Source of the DNA: Dama dama
Taxonomy: Eukaryota > Chordata > Mammalia > Artiodactyla > Cervidae
Reading direction: 5' to 3'
Assembly: GCF_033118175.1 (NCBI RefSeq)
Contig: NC_083693.1
Span: 56,971,981 to 57,035,980 of the forward strand
Length of the DNA stretch: 64,000 nucleotides
Shown piece by piece: positions 53,660 through 64,000 of the stretch. The notes beneath the pieces are model-generated. The model was not told where the DNA came from and ran no database searches. It saw only the letters and a program-made list of their open reading frames with translations. Positions within the stretch are counted from its first letter, which is position 1. Each line of letters opens with the position of its first letter. Both the position numbers and the translations under genes were made by a program.

Positions 53660-54905
53660 AAACTGTCTTTATCAGACAGTTCACTGTCTGTGCTGTACCT
53701 TCTATAAGCTTGGACAAATGCAAAATGATATGCATATAGTATGATACAGGAAAGCTTCATGACCCTAGAAGTCCTCTGAGCTCCACCTAGTCATCTGTCC
53801 ATTCCCTCTAGCCCTTGGCAACTACTGATATTTTAACTGTCTCTGTAGTTTTGTCTTTCCCAGAATATTATATATTGAATAGTTGGAGTCATTCAGTATA
53901 TAGCTTTTTCAGGTTGGTTTCTTTCACTTAGTTCTATGCATTTATGTTTCCTCCATGTCTTTTCATGGCTTAATAGTCTGTTTTTCTTTCCTAGTGCTGA
54001 ATATCATTTCATTGTACTCTGAATATCATTCAGATTACATCATAAGTAATCTCCTACTTAAGGGCATCTTGGTTGTTTCCAACTGTTGGCAATTATAAAT
54101 GAAGCTGTTGTGATGGGTTTTGTGTGGCCAAAAAGCTTTTAACTCTTTTGGGTAGGAACATGATTTTTAGATTATAGGGTAGAAGGAAATTTAGTGTTGT
54201 AAGAAACTGCCAAACTGTCTTTCAAAGAGGCTATACCATCTTGCATTTCCACAAAGAATGAATGAGAGTTCCTGTTACTCCACATCCTCATCAGTATTTG
54301 ATGTTGTCAGTATTCTGGACTTCGGTCATTCTAATAGGTGTGTAGTGGTGTCCTGTTGCTTTAATTTGACATATAATGTGGAACACCTTTTCACATGCTT
54401 GTTTGTCATTTGCACATCTTCTTTGCTGAGGTTTCTATTAAAGTCTTTGGCCTACTTTTTAATAGGGTTTTTGCTTTCTTATTATTGAGTTTTAAGAGCT
54501 CTTTATATATGTTGGACAAGAGCCCTTTCTTAGAGGTCATTTATGAATATTTTTTCTTAGTCTGTGGCTTTCACTCCATCAACAGGGTCTTTCACAGATT
54601 GAAAATTATAATTTTAATGTAGTCCAGCTTATCAGTGCTTCTTTTCACGGACCATCCCTTGGATGTTGTACTGAAAAAGTCATGATCAAACCCTAGACTA
54701 CATAAATTTTCTCCCATTTTTTTGTAGGAGCTTTACAGCTTTGTGTTTTACACTTAAGGCCTGTGATCCTAAGTTGAGCTAATTATTGTGAAAGGAATAA
54801 AGTCTGTGTCTAGATTTTTTCCCCATGTGGATGTCCAGTTGTTCCAACACTTATTTGTTGAAAAGATGATCATTTCTCTATTATATTGCCTTTGCTCCTT
54901 TTGCA
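53660..54905 (-). mobile_element. Old L1 (antisense), left copy
   Basis: Antisense L1M phrases: TTCCAACTGTTGGCAATTAT, CCACATCCTCATCAGTATTT, CTTTTTAATAGGGTTTTTGC, TTGGACAAGAGCCCTTTCTT. It ends where a second L1 copy starts again at an overlapping part of ORF2. Confidence 0.75.
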
Positions 54906-57270
54906 TTTCCCTGATGATTAGTGACGCTGAACATCTTTTCACGTGTCTGTTGGTTAACTGTATTTCTTCTTTGGAAAAATGTCTGTTCAGGTCCTCTGCC
55001 CACTTTATAACTGGGTTGCTTGTTTTTCTGATGTTAAGTTTTATGAATTCTTTGTATAGTTTGGATATTATCCCCCATATGGGATATCTTACTTGTGACT
55101 ACCTTCTCCTATTTAGTTGGCAGTCTTTTTGTTGGTAGTTTCCTTGACTGTGCAAAAGCTTTTTAGTTTGGTGTGGTCCCATTTGTTTAATTTAGCTTTT
55201 GTTTTCCATTTCTGAGGAAACATATCTAAAAAAAATACTGCTAAGACTGATGTCAAAGAGCGTATTGCCCATGTTTTCTTCTAAAAGTTTTACGGTTTCA
55301 GGTCTTAACCAACTGAGCCACCGGGGCAGCCTGCTTTTAGGTCTTACAGTTAAATCTTTAAACCATTTTCAGCTTACGTTTGTATACATTGTGAAAAAAA
55401 TAGTCCTGTTTGATTCTTTTGCATGTAGCTGTCCAGTTTTCCCAATACTGAAGAGGCTGTCTTTATACAATGTCTTCCCACTGTATATTCTTAGCTCCTC
55501 TGTTGTAGGTTGGTTGATCATCTAAGTGTGGGCTCATTTCTGAGTTTTCTATTTTGTTCCACTGATCTATGCATCTGTTTTTGCAATAGTACCATACTGT
55601 TTTGATTACTGTAGCTTTGTAGTATAGTTTTAAATCAGAATGTGTGATACTTGAAGCTTTGTTCTTTCTTAAGAAAGCCTTGGCTTTTCAGTGTCTTTTG
55701 TGTTTCCATGAAAATAACAATTATTTATTCTACTTCTGAGAAAAATATAATTGGCATTTTGATAGTAATTGCACTGAATCTGTAAATTACTTTGGATATT
55801 TTAACAACACTGGTTCTTCTTATCTATAAGCATGGTATGTTTTTCTGTTCGTGTCATTTTTAATGTCTTTCATCAAAGTCTTTATAGTTTTTGGAGTACA
55901 GGTCTTTCACCTCCTGAGATTTATTCCTAGTTATTTCACTCTTTTTGATGTGGTTATGAATGGGATTGTTCTCTTAATTTCGCTTATAGTTCACTGTTGG
56001 TACATAAAAAAGCAACATATTTCTATACATGAATTCTGTATTTTGCAACTTCACTGAATTCATTGATAAGTTTTAATAGGTTTTAGTGGAGCTTTTAATA
56101 TTTTTGGTATATAGTATCATGTCATCTGCAAACAGTGACAATTTTCCTTCTTTTCCAACTTGGATTTCTTTCATTTCTTTTTCTTGTCTGACTGCTATTG
56201 CTAGGACTTTGATTATACTGAACAAAAGAATTGAGAGTGGACATCCTTGTTTTACTCCTAATCTTAGAGGAAATGCTTTCAGCTTTTCACCATTGAGTAT
56301 GATGATAAGCTGAGGGCTTGTCTATATGACCTTTGTTATACTGAGGGATGTTACTTTTATACTCACTTTGTAGGGAGTTTTTAATCATAAATGGATGTTA
56401 AATTTTGTCAAAGAGCATTTTCTGCTCTATTTAGATGATCATATGATTCAGTTTGTTGTATCACATTGATTGATATGTGGATAGTGAACTATCTTTGCAT
56501 CCATAGGATAAATCCCAGTTGATCATGGTGTATGATCCTTTTAATGTATTGCTGAATTCAGGGTGCTAATATTTTGTTTAGAATTTTGCATTTATGTTCA
56601 TCAGTGATATTATTTCAGTGTAACTTTCTCTCTTTCTTTTTTGTGGTGTCATTTTCTGGTTTTGGTATCAGAGTGATGCTATCCTCATAGAATGGGTTCA
56701 GAAGTGTTCCTTTCTCTGCAACAATCTCTTTGGAATAGTTTTAGAGCATAGGTGCTAACGCTTCTCTAAATGTTTGGTAGAATTCACCTATGAAGCTCTC
56801 TGGTCCTGGAATTTTGTTTATTGGCAGATTTTTAAAAAAATTACTGATTTAGTTTCATTACTAGTAATTGGTCTGTTCATATTTTGTGTTCTCTTCCTGG
56901 TTCAGTTTTGGGAGATTGCACATTTCTATGTATTTGTCCATTTCTTCTAGGTCATCTATGTTATTGATGAATCATTGTTAGTAATCTCTTATGATCCTTT
57001 CCATATCTGTGGTGTTGACTGTAATTTCTCCTTTTTCATTTCTAATTTTATTGATTTGGGTCCTCTCTTTTTCTTGATGAGTCTGATAAAGGTTTGTCGA
57101 TTTTGTATTTCTTTCCAAAGAACTAGCTCTTAGTTTCATTGATCTTTTATATATTTATATATATATTTTACTCTATTTATTTCTGCTCTTTTATTCTTTT
57201 TTTTGAAACTTAAGGTTTCGTTTTTTTCTTTCTTTCCTAGTTTCTTTGGGTATAAGTTTAGGTTGTTTTG
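54905..57270 (-). mobile_element. L1 ORF2 (antisense), right copy
   Basis: Antisense ORF2 in order: GCATTTCCCTGATGATTAGT, GTTTGGATATTATCCCCCAT, CATGTCATCTGCAAACAGTG, TAAGCTGAGGGCTTGTC, CATTTCTTCTAGGTCATCTA, CTTTCTTTCCTAG. Only short open pieces remain, so it is inactive. A 27-bp SINE-head insert interrupts it at 55308-55334. Confidence 0.88.
55296..55346 (-). mobile_element. SINE head-only insertion inside L1, near-perfect 12-bp TSD
   Basis: TTTCAGGTCTTA (55296-55307) and TTTTAGGTCTTA (55335-55346) flank 27 nt whose minus strand reads GCCCCGGTGGCTCAGTTGGT, the D-arm of a tRNA-derived SINE, without any tail. Confidence 0.6.
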
Positions 57271-58095
57271 AGATTTTTCTTCATGAGTCTAGTTAAAGGT
57301 TTATTCAAAACCACATATATATTATTATTCCAATTTTATAAAAGGATGCTTCACATTTTACTAGAATTATCTCTGATGAATTTTTCCTTTAAATCAGCTT
57401 TACATAGCTTTCACCTGTATAAGAGCTTAATTCACATCAAGATCATTAAAAGAATTAACAACCTGCATGTTAGTAAAATTTAACAAGTTAAAACAAGGAA
57501 ACTGTCTGGATGACCCCTATTTTTAGTTCCAGGTATATAATACAGAATTCTTTCCTGCACAATATCCACAACACAATTTTGATCAAAAGGCATGAACAAA
57601 AACATACTGGGAAAACAGTTCCGTTGGTCAGAAGTATTTTCTTTCATCTTAGTTCTTCAAATTAACTTAGTTCTGTTCCTATGGTAATACTAATAGGATA
57701 CAACCTACTTAATAGTCCCTTTGCAAATCCTAAAATGTGTTGTAAACAAGCATAAAGTCATAAGAAGTGTTGATAATCAAGAACACATTTCTTCAACTAA
57801 TTGCATTCTTTTTCAATCCTATTTTACAAAGTCATCATCTAGATCCAGAGCAGTGTCAGACTGTTAAGTACTTATAATTTAGAAACTGAGGCTACAGACT
57901 GCTCTCCTACTCTCTGCTCATTCACTTATCAGATATGTACTGTGTGTCAGTTACATGAAAAATTAACAAGTTTAGATTCTTGGCGTGGAAATAAAGGTTT
58001 TATTTTAAAAAGGCTAATTAAAAAATCAGGAGAGACTAAAGAATTATTGACAATTTTGCTAAGTGTATTAATGTTATTTTGGTTATATGTACATG
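57271..58095. other. FBXO33 intron 1 segment without recognised features
   Basis: 825 nt of AT-rich sequence between the antisense L1 and the next SINE; no repeat or coding feature recognised. Confidence 0.5.
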
Positions 58096-58313
58096 CGTGC
58101 TCAGTCACTTCAGTCATGTCCGACTCTGTGCGACACCATGGACTGCAGCCTGCCAGGCTCCTCTGTACATGGGGATTTTCCAGGCAAGAATACTGGAGTG
58201 GGTTGCTGTGCCCGCCTCCACAGGATCTTCCCAACTCAGGGATTGAACCTGCATCTCACACTTACCTGCATTGGCAGGTGGGTTCTTTACCACTAGCGCC
58301 ACCTGGGAAGTCC
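58096..58313 (-). mobile_element. Bov-tA type SINE
   Basis: Plus strand CGTGCTCAGTCACTTCAGTC through ACTAGCGCCACCTGGGAAGT; full length; flanked by TATATGTA-type repeats. Confidence 0.93.
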
Positions 58314-58930
58314 TATATGTATATATATGTCCATAATTTTCAAAATTTTATGTTGAAGTGTGTAGTATAAAATGAATGACATCTATATATTGGATTTCCT
58401 TTCAAATACTTCAGTAAAGATAAATGGTTGCTGAATACTGCTGTTTCTCTAGGAAAATTAGTTTACGATTTCAAGACTATCAAGAACACAAACACTCCTC
58501 AGCTCTCTGCAGTACTGGCAACATGACTGGGGCTCACCCAGCCCCATGACCACGGTGGTAACTCTACTAGGACTTTGGTATGGAGAAGGTATGTGGCTTG
58601 GGAAGGTGGATCTAAGCTATAGGTCAAAGTCTTTTGCCTCAGGTGAGTGCCCTTCTCCTTTGCCTTGAACCAAAGTTGATTTTTTGAGGTTTCTAAGAAT
58701 GAGATTCTTTTTGGAAGTTATCAGCAACATCTGATTAACAAACTGGGTTAAAGATGGCTCAAGTGTGGCCTCAGTTTCCTTCTTTTTCCTTGCCCATTTC
58801 AGAGATGTAACAGAAGAGTACACAAGACAAGTTTCTGGACAGAAAAACCTATTTACCTGACTTAGTGTTAACAGTGGTAAGACCAGTGATTTGGAGCAAA
58901 CGAAAGGAAGAAGCCTTATGCAGAGTACTA

Positions 58931-60083
58931 TGAGATTGGTGCAAAAGTAATAGCAGTTTTGCACTGTTGAACTTTGCCATTTCATAGTCCAATACATTCT
59001 TAAATAAATGTGGTTATGTTATACATTAGTTTAATGTGCATTTCTCGCTTTATGTTTTTTGCTTATGACTATTTGCTGTGTATTTTATATTTATTTTAGA
59101 CTAGGGAAATGATATTAGACAAAAAGCAAATTCGAGTAATTTTCTTATTTGAGTTTAAAATGGATCATAAAGCAGTGGAGACAATTCACGATATCAACAA
59201 TGCATTTGGCCCACAAACTGATAATCAACATACAGTGCAGTGGTGCTTCAAGAAGTTTTGCAAAGGAGACCAGAGCCCTAAAGATGAGGAACATAGTGGC
59301 TGGCCACTGAAATGATGATGACCAATTGAGAGCAATCATCAAAGCTGATCCTCTTACAACTATATGAGAAGTTGCTGAAGAACTCACTGTCGACCATTCT
59401 ACAGTTGTTTGGCATTTGAAGCAAACTGGTAAGGTGAAAAAGCTACATAAGCTGACTGAGCTGACTGAAAATAAAAAAAAATTGTTTTTGAAATGTCATC
59501 TTCTCTTTTTTTTTTACACAACAACAAGGAACCATTTCTTGATTGGATTGTGACATGTGACGAAAAGTGGATTTTGTACGACAACTGGCCAATGACCAGC
59601 TCAGTGGCTGGACGGAGAAGTTACAAAGTACTTCCCAAAGCCAAATTTGTACCAAAAAATGGTCATGGTTACTGTTTGGTGGTCGGCTGCCAGTCTGATC
59701 CCAATTGTTTTCCATGACCATGCCTGACCACATGTTGTACAACCAATGCTTTAAAAGTTGAATGAATTGGGTTATGAAGTTTTGCCTCATCTGCCAACTC
59801 ACCTGACCTCTAGACAAGTGACTACAACTTCAAGTATCTCAACAACTTTTTGTAGGAAAAATGCTTCCACAACCAGCGGAAGGCAGAAAATGCTTTCCAA
59901 GAGTTCACTGAATCCCAGAAGCATGGATTTTTATGCTACAGGAATAAACAAATTTATTTCTCATTGTCAAAGACATGTTGATTGTAATGGTTCCTATTTT
60001 GATTAATAACGATGTGTTTGAGTCTAGTTATAATGATTTAAAATTCATGGTCCAAAACCGCAATTATGTTTGCACCAACATAA
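58931..60083 (+). mobile_element. Hsmar1-like mariner, both ITRs and TA duplication, internally deleted
   Basis: Seen: left ITR TGAGATTGGTGCAAAAGTAA (from 58931) and right ITR ending GTTTGCACCAACATAA (60083) are inverted copies. TA flanks both ends (58929-58930, 60084-60085). About 1.15 kb, shorter than the roughly 1.3 kb of full mariner elements of this group. It contains a broken transposase (see separate entry). Confidence 0.92.
59109..59998 (+). pseudogene. Mariner transposase pseudogene (Hsmar1 type)
   Basis: N-terminal DNA-binding part begins at 59109 (MILDKKQIRVIFLFEFKM, INNAFGPQTDNQHTVQWCFK, KFCKGD), then TGA at 59313-59315. The frame shifts and further stops follow. The first catalytic Asp block is present (VTCDEKWILYDN, about 59551-59585), and the C-terminal block ends GINKFISHCQRH and VDCNGSYFD at 59998. 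The part between the WW..A block and the second catalytic Asp block is mostly deleted. Inactive cut-and-paste transposase. Confidence 0.9.
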
Positions 60084-60323
60084 TACTTGCTGCTTCTTTT
60101 CACTTAGTCTTACCATTCTATAGCTTACATGTGGGTCAGACTTTAGCAAATTTCAAGGAATAGTGGGTTTACATGAAACAGGAAAGCGAAGGAGGAGAAA
60201 AAAATCCAAGTGATTGCAGTGAGGAAGCCCAGGAAGTTTCTGGGGAAATTTGACAAATTGATTCTGATTTATGTAAGGCCTATATAAGCAGAGCACTGCT
60301 TAAAGAAAAGCCATGCTTTCAAT

Positions 60324-60358
60324 TTCTCAAATAAATATGGTTATGTTATACATCAGTT
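60324..60358 (+). repeat. Second copy of a mariner 5' segment outside the element
   Basis: About 35 nt closely match 58997-59032 inside the mariner's left untranslated part (AAATAAATATGGTTATGTTA versus AAATAAATGTGGTTATGTTA, continuing TACAT), with about four differences. Lies 240 nt beyond the right ITR. Confidence 0.7.
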
Positions 60359-60394
60359 CCACTTGACAAAATTAAACACACAACAAAAACAACT

Positions 60395-60755
60395 ATCAAA
60401 ACACTCATGACACTTCACAGAACTAGAACAAATTATCCTAAAATTTTTATGGATATTAATCTAAGACAAAGGAGAGAAAAATATATTGATACAATGAAGA
60501 AAAGACAGTCTCTTCAATAAGCAGTCCTGAGCAAAATGGACAGCTACATGTAAAGTGAAGTCAGAACACTGCCTCACACCATATATAAAAATAAATCCCA
60601 AATGATTTCAAAACCGAAGTATAAGACATGACACCATAAAACTTAGAAGGAAAAAAAAAAAAACTTTTAGAAGGGAACATAAGCAAAACATTCTCAGACA
60701 TAAACTGTAGTAATACTTTCTTATTTCTTAGCTATGTCTCCTAAGGCAAAAGAAA
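60395..60755 (+). mobile_element. L1 ORF2 fragment
   Basis: AAATTATCCTAAAATTTTTA, AAGACAGTCTCTTCAATAAG, GGACAGCTACATGTAAAGTG, GCCTCACACCATATATAAAA: diverged L1 ORF2 sequence. It joins directly to the next L1 piece across an internal deletion. Confidence 0.8.
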
Positions 60756-61788
60756 TATGGCCATCATCAAAAAATCTACAAACAATAAATGCTGGAGAGG
60801 ATTTGGAGAAAAGGGAATGTTCTAGCACTGTTGGTGGGAATGTAAATGGATACAGCTACTATGGAGAACAACATGGAGACTCCTTTAAAAACTAGGAATA
60901 AAACTAACATATGACCCCGCAATTCCACTACTGGGTGTATACCCTGAGAAAGCCATAACTTAAAAAAATACATGTACCCCAAAGTCCATAGAAGCACTAT
61001 TTACAATAGCTAGGATATGGAAGCAGCCTAGATGTCCAGCGACAGATGAATGCATAAAAAAGATGCAGTACATATATACAATGCAGTATTACTCAGGCAT
61101 AAAAAAGAACAGAGTTCAATCAGTTCTAGTGAAGTGGAGGAACCTAGAGCCTGTTATCAGAGTGATGACTTCCCTGGGGGTTCAGTGGCAAAAGTCTGCC
61201 TGCAATGCAGGAGATGTGGGTTCATGGGTTCAGCCACTCGCTTGGGAAGATCCCCTGGAGAAGGAAATGGCAACCTGCCCCAGCACTCTTCCCTAGGAAA
61301 TCCCATGGGCAGAGGAGCCTGGCAGGCTACAGTCTATAGGATGGCAAGAGTTGGACACAACTTAGCAACTAAACTGCTACCACCACCATCATACAGAGTA
61401 AGTCAGAAAGAGAAAAAGAAGTATTGTATATTAATGCATATATACAGAATCTAGAAAAATGAAACTGATGAACCTATTTGCAGGGAAGGAATGGAGACCC
61501 AGAAAATGGACTTGTGCACACAGTAGGGGAAGGGCAGAGGGAAGAATTAAGAAAGCAGCATCAACATATATATGCTACCATGTATAAAACAGAGCTGGGG
61601 AGAAGCTGCTACATAACACAGGGAGCCAGCCTGGCCTCTGTGATGACCAAGAAGGGTGGGACAGGGGAACGGGAGGGAGGGGATATATGTATAATGATGG
61701 CTCATTTGCATTGTTGTATGGCAGAAACCAACACAACTTTGTAAAGCAATTTTCCCCCTATTAAAAAGAAATAAAAATTAAAAAGATA
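60756..61788 (+). mobile_element. L1 3' part interrupted by a SINE
   Basis: GGCCATCATCAAAAAATCTA, GGAGAGGATTTGGAGAAAAG, TGACCCCGCAATTCCACTAC, then a SINE (61166-61385), then the L1 3' UTR (GGTGGGACAGGGGAACGGGA, GGAGGGGATATATGTATAAT) ending in an A-rich tail. All frames broken. Confidence 0.85.
61166..61385 (+). mobile_element. Bov-tA type SINE nested in L1
   Basis: GACTTCCCTGGGGGTTCAGT to the ACCACCACCATCAT tail. The SINE is younger than the L1 it interrupts. Confidence 0.93.
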
Positions 61789-62245
61789 ATCTATGGAATG
61801 GGAGAAAATATTCGTAAACGATGTGACTGACAAAGGGGATACTCTCCAAAATATACAAATAGTTCATATAATTCAACATCAGAAAAACCAATCAGTGAAA
61901 AAAACGGCCACTTATTTGTGGAATCTAAAAAATAATACAAATATACCTATATAGAAAACAGAAACAAACTCACAGACATAAAAACACAAATTTATGGCTA
62001 CAAAAGCGGAAAAGGAGGATGGAGAGGGATAAATTAGGGGCATGAAATTAACAGATATAAACTATTACACATAAAATAGATAGGCAACAAAGATTTACTG
62101 TATAACACAGGCAACTATATTCAATATCTTGTAAAAACCTACAGTGGAAAATAATCTGAAAAAAAATATGTAAGTGAATCACTTTGCTGCATACCTGAAA
62201 CTAATAATATTCTAAATCAACTATACTTCAAGAAAAATTTTTTAA
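61789..62245 (+). mobile_element. L1 3' UTR fragment
   Basis: ATGGGAGAAAATATTCGTAA, TTTATGGCTACAAAAGCGGA, AACACAGGCAACTATATTCA, TCAACTATACTTCAAG, A-rich end: a second L1 3' end placed directly behind the first. Confidence 0.82.
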
Positions 62246-63012
62246 AAAGAAATTAAACCACCACACAACTTTTCACTGAAAAGAGTGATCTTATTTTCTT
62301 TTTAGGGTAAAAATTTCCCTATGAATCAAACAATCAACACAATTTTTGATAGCCTTATTATAAAAACCTGTACATACAGATTAAGTGCGTTAGCTTGGGC
62401 AATTCTTTGAAAACAATATTAACCACCTTTGAGCTTAAGAAATACTCCCCAAGGTCTAACTGCAGTGCTAAAAACTCTTCATTTTTCTCTGAGATTTCTT
62501 TGGATTATTTAGTATAACCTTAAATTAGAGGTAATACAGCTAAGTCTAATTAACTATGAAAAAGGAGACTACATACAAACTTGATTATTTAAAAAGAAGC
62601 AATTATTAACAAGGTTAAGTCTTTCTCAATGATGTATAGGAGGTCACAAAATGCAATTTTTTCCTTTTTTAACCTAATAAGCTAATCTGTATCACTGCAT
62701 AAAATTTTTTCAGACCAATTCTAATCTTCTTAGTCCATGTTTGATATCAAATGTGTTTGAATTTACATAATACTTAATGGTAGCCAGTGGCCACATATGG
62801 AGCACTTGAAACGTGTCTAGTACAGTAAACTAAATCTTCAATTTTATCCAAGTAATTTAAAATTTGATTAGCTATATGTAGCTATTGGTACAGCTTTAGA
62901 GATTCCACAACTAAGTCACAGGCCTATAGTAGTATTCCTTATCAACTTTCTTATGAACCATTAACTAAAAGCAATTTTCCAGAATTTGCTCTATGAATTC
63001 ACTTACTGAATT
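62246..63012. other. FBXO33 intron 1, unique AT-rich sequence
   Basis: No recognisable element or gene in about 770 nt. Confidence 0.5.
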
Positions 63013-63221
63013 GTTGCTGCTTAGTGGCTAAGTTGTGTCTGACTCTTTGTGACCCCATGGACTGTAGCCTGCCAGGCTCTCTATGTCCATGGGATTTTCC
63101 AAGCAAGAGTATTAGAGTGGGTTGCCATTTTCTCTTCGAGGAGATTCCTGACCCAGGGACCAAGCCTGCATCTCCTGCATTGGCAGGAGGATTCTTAACC
63201 ACTGAGCCACCAGGGAAGCCC
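63013..63221 (-). mobile_element. Bov-tA type SINE with 14-bp TSD
   Basis: The direct repeat TCACTTACTGAATT at 62999-63012 and 63222-63235 flanks it; the reverse strand starts GGGCTTCCCTGGTGGCTCAG. Confidence 0.95.
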
Positions 63222-63529
63222 TCACTTACTGAATTACCATCATCCTCAAATCCCAGGGGTTACGAAATAAAAAAAGATTTAAATAAGAGTGACATTTAAA
63301 ACTGTCATTTAACATATCATTAAAAGATAATTTTAACAGTACTAAGGAAGAAAGAAAGAAAACTGAGTGAGTTTTAAAGACAAATGGTAAAAAAAATTTG
63401 ATTCTTCCTTTCCTCTATATCCTAGCAGCAAGTCGTTTTGGCTCTACGTCCACACATATATATTCCATATCCATCCACCTTTAAAAAAATCTTCTTTTCT
63501 TCCATCATACTCTAGGTTATCATCATCTC

Positions 63530-64000
63530 TTACGAGGATTATTCATTCATTACACAGTAACCAGAATGACTGCCTTAAAATGCAAATTAGATCACCTTAT
63601 GCTTGTCCTTAAACATTTTTTCAATAACTTCTATTCTTGGAATATAGTCCAAACTTTATTTCACAAGTCCCCATAAAAAAACACCATTCTTTCCTCCTTC
63701 TACACGTAAGAGCTCGCTGTGACAGTGCTCTCACCCTTCACATGGTCCTGCCTTACTTTCTTTCCTACTGTTGCAAGCAGTCAAAAATTTGGCTGACCTA
63801 AAGCCTTGGTGCTTACTCTTTTTTCTGCTTGGAATGCTGTTTGCTCAAATCTTCAGATGGGTGACTTGTCATTCATGTAGCAGCTTAAATGTCCTTTATA
63901 GAAAAAGTTTTTCCCTTACCAATCTATCTCATGTTGCCACCTAGTCACTATTACATAGTCCTCTTTTACTTTCACAATCGAAATAATCTTGCTTTTACTT
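63530..64000 (+). mobile_element. L2 LINE 3' region
   Basis: Diverged L2 order: AAATGCAAATTAGATCACCT, TTTCTGCTTGGAATGCTGTT, CAAATCTTCAGATGGGTGAC, AGCAGCTTAAATGTCCTT, AATCTATCTCATGTTGCC. Confidence 0.75.

Noticed and set aside
54788..55138. 116-codon plus-strand frame rich in hydrophobic residues
   Set aside because: It is the complement of L1 ORF2 (antisense L1); the membrane-like look comes from reading A-rich coding DNA backwards.
57942..58370. 142-codon plus-strand open frame
   Set aside because: It runs through an antisense Bov-tA SINE, whose low stop density creates such frames.
1..64000. CRISPR-like or phage-like arrays
   Set aside because: The only regularly recurring sequences are SINEs on both strands at irregular spacing and simple microsatellites; the DNA is mammalian.

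Overview
This window is nuclear genomic DNA of a ruminant, most likely a bovid. The evidence is a dense load of ruminant tRNA-derived SINEs (Bov-tA/BOV-A2 type), CHR-type SINEs, a young ruminant-style L1, and two vertebrate genes with GT-AG introns. No prokaryotic, viral or CRISPR feature is visible.

Positions 1-37.9 kb (+ strand) hold the 3' half of MIA2 (the cTAGE5 part, an ER-exit-site cargo receptor). Sixteen coding exons can be joined in frame: 1285-1407, 3456-3576, 5053-5099, 5847-5937, 8353-8491, 9136-9237, 10247-10307, 10930-10965, 14233-14300, 15522-15604, 17215-17343, 20294-20452, 31284-31403, 35310-35368, 36027-36261 and 37373-37539. They give 579 residues plus stop: a charged coiled-coil region (residues 1 to about 280) followed by a proline-rich COPII-binding tail (about 290-579). 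The gene's 5' part lies left of the window. A symmetrical 72-nt candidate cassette exon (16357-16428) and a terminal-exon-like block (25743-25903) are the unexplained coding-like pieces inside it.

Positions 38-44 kb are intergenic sequence between two converging genes, with scattered repeats and a GC-richer unclassified patch at 41.6-42.5 kb.

Positions 44.2-64 kb (- strand) hold the 3' part of FBXO33, a substrate-binding subunit of an SCF ubiquitin ligase: exon 2 (50735-50845), exon 3 (49428-50113), terminal exon 4 (45975-46246) and the 3' UTR. The F-box exon lies right of the window. Its introns carry a young 5'-truncated L1 with a 14-bp target-site duplication (47215-48604), several older L1 copies on both strands, and an Hsmar1-like mariner with both inverted terminal repeats and a TA duplication (58931-60083) but a broken transposase.

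The most distinctive structural theme is a set of very small insertions flanked by long direct repeats. Some are only a poly-A/A-rich tail (4645-4672, 12307-12325, 51077-51105, possibly 40021-40032). Others are only the 5' tRNA-like head of a SINE (27396-27436, 55308-55334). These look like extreme truncation products of L1-driven target-primed reverse transcription. The two genes are not known to work in one pathway; their neighbourhood matches the vertebrate MIA2-FBXO33 synteny known from human chromosome 14.
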